Shown piece by piece: positions 1 to 5,346 of a DNA stretch of 8,732 nucleotides. Made by a program: the position numbers and the translations under genes. Numbering within the stretch: position 1 is the stretch's first letter; each line of letters starts with the position of its first letter. The notes beneath the pieces are model-generated. The model searched no databases. It worked only from the letters and a program-made list of their open reading frames with translations, and was not told the origin of the DNA. The stretch spans positions 1 to 8,732 of the forward strand of contig CAZOFA010000084.1 in NCBI GenBank assembly GCA_964578975.1. The letters are read 5' to 3'. This DNA is from CAYRUP01 sp964578975 (GTDB taxonomy: Bacteria > Pseudomonadota > Gammaproteobacteria > DSM-16500).

Positions 1-71
1 CCCATATCAACCGCACGAACAAATTTATCTCCACCCAAGCCCGGTTGGTTCAACCATTTGGAACACGGTCT
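1..71. other. Unassigned window edge with open frames on both strands
   Basis: No gene can be assigned here. Plus frame 1 is open from the window edge to a TGA near 175. The minus strand is also open, from a TAG inside the neighbouring repeat out through the window edge, with a possible ATG at about 77. Neither candidate has a recognised motif or a good ribosome binding site, and both borrow their inner ends from the inverted repeat at 72-142. The stretch looks less AT-rich than the flanking genes. It may be the end of a gene lying outside the window, or decayed sequence. Confidence 0.25.
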
Positions 72-142
72 CGGCATTGCGCGCGTAGCGAAGCAATCCA
101 GTTGTTTGTCTCCTGGATTGCTTCGCTACGCTCGCAATGACG
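72..142. repeat. Palindromic intergenic repeat, short form (copy 1)
   Basis: Two 30-nt arms (72-101 and 113-142) are reverse complements at 28 of 30 positions, separated by an 11-nt spacer. In RNA this would make a very stable hairpin from either strand. The outer end of the right arm, read inward, begins CGTCATTGCGAG, and both arms end at the spacer side with GCAATCCAG, joined by a CGTAGCGAA-type core. The same end sequences recur in the larger element at 1543-1652, so this is a dispersed family rather than a chance palindrome. No coding capacity or transposase is associated. It resembles the short palindromic, non-autonomous repeats seen between genes in many bacterial genomes. It may also act as a transcription barrier, which is an inference. 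Confidence 0.9.
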
Positions 143-158
143 ATCAGTCAAACAAAAT

Positions 159-206
159 CGTCGTCCCGCGACCTTGAGCTTGTCGAAGGGTTCTGCGGAA
201 TCCAGC
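159..206. repeat. Second repeat-like imperfect palindrome downstream of the hypothetical gene
   Basis: This segment runs from CGTCGTCCCGCG to GCGGAATCCAGCG, with an interior like the frequent intergenic motif CTTGAGCTTGTCGAAGG. On the minus strand, CCGC-GA-CC-TT pairs with AAGGTCGCGG if three single-base bulges are allowed, and is followed by GACGACGATTTT. It starts only about 6 nt past the stop codon of the gene at 212-841 and could help end that transcript. Its outer ends resemble but do not match the 72-142 family. Only one copy is visible in the window, so the repeat assignment rests on its form and position. Confidence 0.45.
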
Positions 207-211
207 GCCTT

Positions 212-841
212 TCAATGACTAAAAGACATATCGCGTCGCTCAATAGGAGAATTCTCGCCAACAATTCCCAAAAGTGCTGCGGGCGGCATGTTTATCACAC
301 CAAGGCCCATTCTTAGACGCATGAGTAACGAGCTGATTTCATGATGTTCTGGAGACGGTGCTGTTGGTTGTTTTTGTTCAAGCGCTTGTACTCTGCTTTC
401 AAGAACGTCTTTAATTTCTTCGAGCTTAGAAACTCTTTTTTTAAGGTCAACAATTTCAGCACTTTGATTTTCTAATCGTTCATAGGATCGTCCCATCTCC
501 TTTAAACTTTTACCAATTCCTTTGAGAGTAAAAAGCGCTACGGTGGCAGCTGCAATTGCAGAAAGAATGATGCTGAGTTCTTGATTAAGTTCATCGTCGG
601 GCGACACAAAAAGATTCATTATTTTTTCGCTTAAAAATTTTTTAAAAGGGTCGAAAAACTCATATCCTGCCCAGAGACTTAAACAAACGATTCCTGCATT
701 TTTCCAACCTGCAACTTCACGATATAAACCTAACCTTGCAAAACAATTATAGGTGCTATTCTTGCAGGTTTTTTTCTTACGAACGGGAACATCATTTGTG
801 GTTTCTTCGATTTCTAAAACAACAGGTTGACTGGCGCGCAT
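212..841 (-). CDS. Hypothetical membrane-associated coiled-coil protein
   Basis: I do not recognise this 209-residue protein. Residues 1-45 are polar and basic (RKKKTCK at 21-27) with no signal peptide. Residues 49-63 form a short hydrophobic stretch and 88-110 a clearer membrane helix (LSIILSAIAAATVALFTLKG). Residues 112-157 are rich in E, K, L and V with heptad-like spacing, as expected for a coiled coil. A Pro/Gln-rich hinge (158-166) leads to a hydrophobic tail (170-194) ending in a polar segment. The ATG at 841 is supported by an upstream AGAGAA about 7 nt away. The gene lies 85 nt beyond the dehydrogenase stop on the same strand and is bordered downstream by repeats. It may be a membrane scaffold, a phage-derived protein or a host-interaction protein; nothing visible decides among these. 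Confidence 0.7.
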   Translation of the reverse strand: MRASQPVVLEIEETTNDVPVRKKKTCKNSTYNCFARLGLYREVAGWKNAGIVCLSLWAGYEFFDPFKKFLSEKIMNLFVSPDDELNQELSIILSAIAAATVALFTLKGIGKSLKEMGRSYERLENQSAEIVDLKKRVSKLEEIKDVLESRVQALEQKQPTAPSPEHHEISSLLMRLRMGLGVINMPPAALLGIVGENSPIERRDMSFSH

Positions 842-926
842 TTTATATTCTCTTTTTTATTGTGTTGTAGTATTGGGAATGCTATGAATAAACCATACTA
901 TATTTTAAAAAATAAGAAAATAAATT
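842..926. other. AT-rich spacer, probable leader of the hypothetical gene
   Basis: This 85-nt spacer separates the dehydrogenase stop from the hypothetical gene start, both on the minus strand. It is very AT-rich and shows no GC-rich terminator hairpin. On the minus strand a weak promoter-like pair (TGGTTT, 17 nt, TACTAC) lies upstream of the start, but it matches the sigma-70 consensus poorly, so I do not call a promoter. Confidence 0.4.
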
Positions 927-1526
927 TTAATTGACGTGATAAATTTGTCCTGTCTGTGCGCCTTCGACACTTTTGCTATAGGCGAGCGCAACCTTCGCTG
1001 CCGGAACGGGGAAAAATCCTCGGAAATAATCTGCATATTTTTCCATTGACTCAACGAGTATGGTTGGACTGACGACATTGATGCGGATATTTCTCGGCAT
1101 TTCGAGCGCGGCACTTTTCACGAATCCATCGAGAGCACCATTGACCATGCTAGCGCTTGAGCCATAACGAATAGGGTCATGACTTAAAATTCCACTGGTG
1201 AGGGTAAAAGAACCTTGGTCATTGAGGTAAGGCAATCCCAATAAAACTAAATTGATTTGGCCCATGAGTTTGCTTCGCAGACCAATGTGATATTGTTCTG
1301 AAGTCATTTCAGCAAGCGGCCCAAAATGCACTTCGCCTGCGCAGGCGATGACCGCATCTATTTTTCCTATGGTTTTATATAAAGCTTGAATCGACTTTTG
1401 ATCGGAAATATCAACGCGCACATCGCCGTGTTTGTTGGCCACGGAAATAATCTCATGACGTGGGGATAATTCTTGGATGATCGCTTGTCCGATTGTTCCA
1501 GTGCCGCCGATGATGATGATTTTCAT
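927..1526 (-). CDS. Atypical short-chain dehydrogenase (Lin1944-like / PRK07578-type SDR)
   Basis: This 199-residue protein has the Rossmann fold of short-chain dehydrogenases: an N-terminal beta strand and glycine-rich GGTGTIG (7-13), VDI (38-40), CAG (62-64, in place of NAG), TSG with Ser111, and INVVSPT (149-155). The catalytic Tyr-x-x-x-Lys is missing: at that position the sequence reads ASMVN (125-129), followed by GALDGFVKSAALE. From memory, a conserved SDR subgroup (CDD Lin1944-like, PRK07578) has this same loss, so it is a family trait and not a mutation here; its function is unknown. It may bind NAD(P) without standard oxidoreductase activity. A start at 1547 would add seven residues encoded partly by the adjacent repeat. 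The ATG at 1526 is preferred because AGAAGGAG sits 6 nt upstream and the protein then begins MKIIIIGGTG, as in relatives. Confidence 0.88.
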   Translation of the reverse strand: MKIIIIGGTGTIGQAIIQELSPRHEIISVANKHGDVRVDISDQKSIQALYKTIGKIDAVIACAGEVHFGPLAEMTSEQYHIGLRSKLMGQINLVLLGLPYLNDQGSFTLTSGILSHDPIRYGSSASMVNGALDGFVKSAALEMPRNIRINVVSPTILVESMEKYADYFRGFFPVPAAKVALAYSKSVEGAQTGQIYHVN

Positions 1527-1532
1527 GTTTTT

Positions 1533-1540
1533 CTCCTTCT
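1533..1540 (-). promoter_or_regulatory. Ribosome binding site that fixes the dehydrogenase start
   Basis: AGAAGGAG on the minus strand lies 6 nt before the ATG at 1526. It is downstream of the alternative in-frame ATG at 1547, so it selects the shorter protein. It begins only 2 nt from the edge of the repeat at 1543-1652, so folding of the repeat RNA could affect access to it. Confidence 0.8.
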
Positions 1541-1542
1541 TT

Positions 1543-1652
1543 GTCATCGCGAGCCTCCGAAGGAGGCGTGGCGATCCAAGTATATAGTAAATCTAAAATA
1601 TAATTGCCGTATCTGGATTGCCACGTCGCATAAAGCGCTCCTCGCAATGACG
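1543..1652. repeat. Palindromic intergenic repeat, long form (copy 2)
   Basis: This roughly 110-nt element has arms of about 38-41 nt (1543-1580 and 1612-1652) around an AT-rich centre of about 31 nt. Reading inward, one arm begins GTCATCGCGAG and ends GTGGCGATCCAAG; the other begins CGTCATTGCGAG and ends GTGGCAATCCAG. These ends match the 72-142 element, but the cores differ: one arm contains the small palindrome CCTCCGAAGGAGG, the other GAGCGCTTTATGCG. The two arms therefore share ends but not middles. It fills the gap between yacG (stop at 1665) and the dehydrogenase. It has no coding capacity and looks like a non-autonomous, MITE-like or REP-like element. Confidence 0.8.
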
Positions 1653-1664
1653 AGCAGAGAGTCT

Positions 1665-1847
1665 TTAGGCTGAAGATGACGTTGAATCAGAATCATCCGG
1701 AATCCGATGCTTTTCATCCGCCCAATCACCCAAATCAATTAATTTACAACGCGGCGAACAAAATGGTCGAGAGACATTATCCTTCGTCCATGTATTTTTT
1801 TTCCCGCAATGAGGACAGCAAATATTTTTTTTATTACTTTTTTTCAT
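1665..1847 (-). CDS. yacG: DNA gyrase inhibitor YacG, zinc-binding
   Basis: This 60-residue protein is the size expected of YacG. Two cysteine pairs form its zinc finger: CPHC (Cys11, Cys14) and CSPRC (Cys30, Cys34), followed by the family signature KLIDLGDWADEKHRIP (35-50). The tail is acidic and Ser-rich. YacG binds the C-terminal part of GyrB and blocks DNA binding by gyrase. An in-frame ATG at 1868 would give 67 residues, but the start at 1847 is preferred: its ATG overlaps the zapD stop as ATGA (1844-1847), implying translational coupling, and the longer start would run further into zapD. It is the last gene of the pil-coaE-zapD block; the 1543-1652 repeat begins 12 nt past its stop codon. 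Confidence 0.93.
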   Translation of the reverse strand: MKKSNKKNICCPHCGKKNTWTKDNVSRPFCSPRCKLIDLGDWADEKHRIPDDSDSTSSSA

Positions 1848-2620
1848 GAGGTGCAATAGGAAAGCCAAAAGGGCACATTATGCGGATATTGTACGGGACG
1901 ATCTAAAATACTCGGGGTAAAAAATCGAATACTTAAAAAATGTCGTCCGATACTGATTTCTGGGTAAGTATTCGCATTTTTTGGTACAGCCACGCGAATG
2001 AGTCTTAAATTCAGTTGTGGATCGAGCAATTCTTGATGGAAGCCATTGGCTGCTTCTTTATTTTGCGTTTTACTTTCTTCGCGCACAAGTTTCAAAATCA
2101 ATTCATTCGTCAGGCGAATATCATGAAACTCCATCAACCAAGCTTGAATCATTTCTTGGCGTTTTTCAGCAGGCTGCTGCAGCCAATAATTATAAACCGG
2201 GATATCAAAGCTACAGCCACCACCCGGGGTCGCTAAATGCAGTCGGAGGTTATTGAGCAATTCAACATCGCGCAGGTTTTGACCTAATTTTCGATTGCTA
2301 TCGATTAAACCACGGCTGAGATCATTGAGTTGTTTTAGCAATTCTTTGAGTTTGGGTTGATCAATTTCTGGAGTGTTTTCCAGCCTGGCAAGGAGCTGTA
2401 ATTGATGACTTAATTCTTTCGCCAATTTTGCTTTTAAATCAGGGCGATCGAGTAATTGTAATGTATTGATAATAAGAGCAATTACATGACGGGTGCCTAA
2501 TAAAGACGTATCAGAAATGTAATGATCTAATTGAGAAAAAAGCTGCTCGAGACGCAGACAGGCACGAATTAATTCGTTCAGCGGTTGTTCGTAAATGATG
2601 GCGTTATCGATCATGTCCAT
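1844..2620 (-). CDS. zapD: Cell division protein ZapD
   Basis: This 258-residue protein is ZapD (formerly YacF, DUF1342), a cytoplasmic factor that binds the FtsZ C-terminus and bundles FtsZ filaments at the division ring. Family landmarks are IIYEQPLNELIRACLRLE (8-25), a long alpha-helical region (26-125), PGGGCSFDIPVYNYWL (132-147), and the C-terminal beta-domain segments YPEISIGRHFLSIRF (219-233) and VPFWLSYC (249-256). Length is normal for the family. Two in-frame ATGs, at 2620 and 2614, are both possible and neither has a strong ribosome binding site; they differ by only two residues. It lies 40 nt after coaE, the largest gap inside the block, with only a weak TCATG/CATGA hairpin and no clear terminator. 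It overlaps yacG by four bases. Confidence 0.95.
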   Translation of the reverse strand: MDMIDNAIIYEQPLNELIRACLRLEQLFSQLDHYISDTSLLGTRHVIALIINTLQLLDRPDLKAKLAKELSHQLQLLARLENTPEIDQPKLKELLKQLNDLSRGLIDSNRKLGQNLRDVELLNNLRLHLATPGGGCSFDIPVYNYWLQQPAEKRQEMIQAWLMEFHDIRLTNELILKLVREESKTQNKEAANGFHQELLDPQLNLRLIRVAVPKNANTYPEISIGRHFLSIRFFTPSILDRPVQYPHNVPFWLSYCTS

Positions 2621-2660
2621 TCATAGTGCTAGTTAAGTTTCATGAATAATAACATGATTT

Positions 2661-3257
2661 TTATGGAGTACCTAACTGAATGTACATTTTATGCAATTTA
2701 TCGACTTTGAGCCTGAGGTCTTCAATAGACCCATCATTTTGAATGATGTCATCGGCTAATGCTAAACGTTTTGCACGATCGACTTGGGTTTTAACAATGG
2801 CGGTCACATCATTCTGTGTCGCATTATCGCGCGCCGTCGTGCGGGCAATTTGTAATTCTTCCGGGGCATCAACCACCAAAACGCGTTTGATCAACGGATT
2901 CGATTCTGTTTCAAATAAAAGTGGAATCACGACAATGCAATACGGTGATTTGCTGGACGCGATTTGTTGTTGCATCGCTTCACGAATTAATGGATGTAAA
3001 ATTTTTTCAAGTTGAATGCGTTTTTCTTGATCCGCAAAAATAATTTTTCTTAATTGGGTTCGATCAAGTGCGCCACTGTCAAGCAAGATTGACGAGCCAA
3101 ATAATTCAATTATTTTTTTTAATGCTGGTGTTCCAGGTTGCGTGAGCTCTCGAGCAAGTAGATCTGCATCAATGATGGTGGCACCTTTTGCAGCAAAAAG
3201 TTGTGCGACAGTGGATTTTCCACTGCCAATGCCACCTGTGAGCCCTACGACTAACAT
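2661..3257 (-). CDS. coaE: Dephospho-CoA kinase
   Basis: CoaE catalyses the last step of coenzyme A synthesis, ATP-dependent phosphorylation of the ribose 3'-OH of dephospho-CoA, in the cytoplasm. The 198-residue protein carries the P-loop GLTGGIGSGKST (5-16), the IIDAD motif (28-32) with its catalytic-region aspartates, PLLFE (112-116), the VLVVDAP strand (126-132), the lid-region R-x-N segment (RDNATQND, 143-150) and the C-terminal DDIIQNDGSIEDL (169-181). All parts of the family are present at normal length. The ATG at 3257 puts the P-loop at the very N-terminus, as expected, and lies 7 nt after the pilD stop, so the two are probably cotranscribed. The upstream GAGA is a modest ribosome binding site. 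Confidence 0.97.
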   Translation of the reverse strand: MLVVGLTGGIGSGKSTVAQLFAAKGATIIDADLLARELTQPGTPALKKIIELFGSSILLDSGALDRTQLRKIIFADQEKRIQLEKILHPLIREAMQQQIASSKSPYCIVVIPLLFETESNPLIKRVLVVDAPEELQIARTTARDNATQNDVTAIVKTQVDRAKRLALADDIIQNDGSIEDLRLKVDKLHKMYIQLGTP

Positions 3258-3264
3258 AATCGTC

Positions 3265-4137
3265 TCATAACAAAAAATTATGAATGTAAATACTTAAAAT
3301 ATCCGAGCCCCAAATTAAACTGATCCAACCTGCGATGGCTAAATAGGGACCGAATGGAATCGGCTCGCTTTTAAATTGATGTTTCAATGCCATCTGCATG
3401 AGCCCAAAAATCAAACCAATAATGGAGGCTAATAAAATCACGACAGGCAATTGCTGCCATCCTAATAAGGCACCAATTCCCGCTAAAAATTTATAGTCAC
3501 CTTGACCCATGCCGGTTTTTCCCGTCACGGCTTTAAACAAACCTTGTACGATCGCAAAAATGAGATAACCTGCAATGGCACCAATGATGGCATCATGACT
3601 TGGGGTAAAAACATTATAGATACTTAAAAATAATCCGATCCAAACCAACAGTAAGGTGAGTTGATCAGGTAAAAGATGATGATCAAGATCAATGAAGGTT
3701 AAGCTAATCGCGATCCAAGTGAAAATTAATCCGCCAACCATTTGCCAACTAATCCCAAAACGCCACGCCACATACACAGATGCAACACAGCAGAGTAATT
3801 CGACAAACGGATAACGCATGGAAATTTTTGCAGTGCAAAATGCGCACTTGCCGCGTAACACGAGATAACTCACGATGGGAATATTGTGCCAGGGTTTTAG
3901 CGGTTTTTTACAATGCGTGCAATGAGAAAAGGGGAGGTAGAGATTGAGCCGGTCGACATCCGCGGGATCAATTTTTAAACCCAAATATTCACGGCATTCT
4001 TGACTCCACTCATTTTTCATCATTTGTGGTAAACGGTAAATCACGACATTTAAAAAACTGCCCATGACGAGAGAAAACGCAGCAATTAAAAATAAATAAA
4101 CCTCAGAATGTTCTACGATAAATTTTATTGTATCCAT
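3265..4137 (-). CDS. pilD: Prepilin leader peptidase / N-methyltransferase PilD
   Basis: PilD is the inner-membrane aspartyl protease that removes the short leader from type IV prepilins and methylates the new N-terminal residue. At 290 residues it has full family length. A first membrane helix (about 12-34, with MGSFLNVVIYRLP) leads to a cytoplasmic domain with two zinc-binding pairs, CTHC (73-76) and CAFC (98-101). Several membrane helices follow. The two catalytic aspartates are Asp150 in FIDLDHHLLPD and Asp214 in GMGQGDYKFL. The C-terminal PIPFGPYLAIAGW (259-271) is typical of the Pseudomonas PilD type. Its ATG follows the pilC TAA with no gap; the ribosome binding site (AGGGGCGG) lies inside the end of pilC. 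Its obvious substrate is PilA, encoded three genes upstream. Confidence 0.97.
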   Translation of the reverse strand: MDTIKFIVEHSEVYLFLIAAFSLVMGSFLNVVIYRLPQMMKNEWSQECREYLGLKIDPADVDRLNLYLPFSHCTHCKKPLKPWHNIPIVSYLVLRGKCAFCTAKISMRYPFVELLCCVASVYVAWRFGISWQMVGGLIFTWIAISLTFIDLDHHLLPDQLTLLLVWIGLFLSIYNVFTPSHDAIIGAIAGYLIFAIVQGLFKAVTGKTGMGQGDYKFLAGIGALLGWQQLPVVILLASIIGLIFGLMQMALKHQFKSEPIPFGPYLAIAGWISLIWGSDILSIYIHNFLL

Positions 4138-5346
4138 TTATATAACCGCCCCTAATCTGAAAATAGGTAAATACATGGCAATAACGAGTCCTCCGATTAC
4201 AACACCAAGAATCATCATAATCAAGGGTTCTAATAAGCGACTGAGATTATTGATTAAATGGTCTAAATCGGACTCATAAAATTCAGCCACTTTAATGAGC
4301 ATTTTCTCTAAAGTTCCTGATTCTTCGCCAATTTGAATCATTTGAATCATCATTGGGGGAAATAATTTGCCAGGATGAATGGCCACATGCAATTGTTTGC
4401 CCGCGGAAATATCCAGATAAAGTTTTTGTATCGCTTTGGTATAGACGCTATTTCCGGTTGAATTGATCAAGATATTCAATGCCTCAGTAATTGGGACACC
4501 TGCAGCAAACACGGTTGCGAGGCTTCTGGCAAAACCCGCCAGAATATATTTTTTGAGAGCGCCACCTAAAAAAGGAATCGTTAAGAGGGATTGGTCGATC
4601 AACCAGCGGGTACGCACTGTATTTTTTGCGGTATACAAACCACCGCCGAGTAACATCAAGATAAAACTAATCATCCCTATCCAGTGATGAATAAAATTGG
4701 CGAGGTTAATCACCATCAATGTAAACAAAGGTAATGTGCTATGCATGCTAGTAAAAAGTTCAGCGAAGCGTGGGATGACAAACATCAACATGATGACCGT
4801 CACGATGATGGCGGCCGTCACAATCATCAGTGGATAAAACAGCGCTTGTTTAATTTTGTTTTTAAGTAAAGTTAATTTTTCTTTGTGGCTGGCAATGCGC
4901 TCAAGCATGATGTCGAGTGTACCGGATTTTTCACCGGCTGATATTAAACTGCAAGTCATCATATCAAAAAATCGCGGAAATTTTTGCACGCTTAATGCCA
5001 AACTATTTCCCGCCGCAATATCATCTTTCAACGCGGCCAGTAAAAGAAAAATTTTTAGTGACACTGAATTTTGATTTAAAACTTGTAACGCGTCTGAAAT
5101 GGGTATGCCAGCCATGATTAAAGTGGCTAATTGGCGAAAAAATAAAGCGACATCCCAGCGCGAGATGGTATTAGATTGTTTAAAATTGGCAGGTGATTTT
5201 TTTTTAATGACAGAAATGGTGAATCCTTTTTTTGCTAAATTTATTTTGGCAAGATTTAAGCTAAATGCAAGAATATCACCCGAGAGGGATTCGCCGCGCG
5301 ATGAGGTGCCTTGCCAAGTGTAAAGTGATGGTTTTAGTGTGTTCAT
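4138..5346 (-). CDS. pilC: Type IV pilus inner-membrane platform protein PilC
   Basis: PilC is the polytopic inner-membrane protein that links the assembly ATPase to pilin insertion. The 402-residue sequence has the expected two type II secretion F domains (about 68-190 and 271-393). Each carries the cytoplasmic signature: GEKSGTLDIMLERIA (138-152) and GEESGTLEKMLIKVAEFYE (340-358). Predicted membrane helices lie around 170-192, 222-238 and 375-393. The N-terminal 60 residues, starting with a YTWQGTSSRGE segment, match the family's short lead domain. The start at 5346 overlaps the pilB stop as ATGA and has no good ribosome binding site, so it probably depends on ribosomes finishing pilB. Length and motifs are normal. 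Confidence 0.96.
   Translation of the reverse strand: MNTLKPSLYTWQGTSSRGESLSGDILAFSLNLAKINLAKKGFTISVIKKKSPANFKQSNTISRWDVALFFRQLATLIMAGIPISDALQVLNQNSVSLKIFLLLAALKDDIAAGNSLALSVQKFPRFFDMMTCSLISAGEKSGTLDIMLERIASHKEKLTLLKNKIKQALFYPLMIVTAAIIVTVIMLMFVIPRFAELFTSMHSTLPLFTLMVINLANFIHHWIGMISFILMLLGGGLYTAKNTVRTRWLIDQSLLTIPFLGGALKKYILAGFARSLATVFAAGVPITEALNILINSTGNSVYTKAIQKLYLDISAGKQLHVAIHPGKLFPPMMIQMIQIGEESGTLEKMLIKVAEFYESDLDHLINNLSRLLEPLIMMILGVVIGGLVIAMYLPIFRLGAVI

Noticed and set aside
1..211. CRISPR array or transposase gene in the repeat-rich left end
   Set aside because: There are no regularly spaced direct repeats and no transposase motifs. The repeats are inverted pairs of two different types.
905..1114. 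Minus-strand open frame inside the dehydrogenase gene
   Set aside because: It lies almost entirely within a well-supported coding frame and has no recognisable protein features.
1453..1673. Open frames on both strands crossing the 1543-1652 repeat
   Set aside because: They are produced by the repeat and the antisense of the dehydrogenase start, show no family motifs and have no suitable ribosome binding sites.
2015..2256. Two plus-strand open frames opposite zapD
   Set aside because: They are antisense shadows of a gene whose family motifs are clear on the other strand.
2621..2660. Terminator between coaE and zapD
   Set aside because: Only a weak 5-bp TCATG/CATGA pairing without a GC stem or a downstream T run, so it is not a credible intrinsic terminator.
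3706..3722. GCGATCCAAG inside pilD, resembling an end of the intergenic repeat
   Set aside because: Only about ten bases match, there is no partner arm nearby, and the bases encode conserved PilD sequence. Chance similarity.
4463..5323. Several plus-strand open frames opposite pilC
   Set aside because: They are antisense to the conserved PilC coding frame and resemble no protein family.
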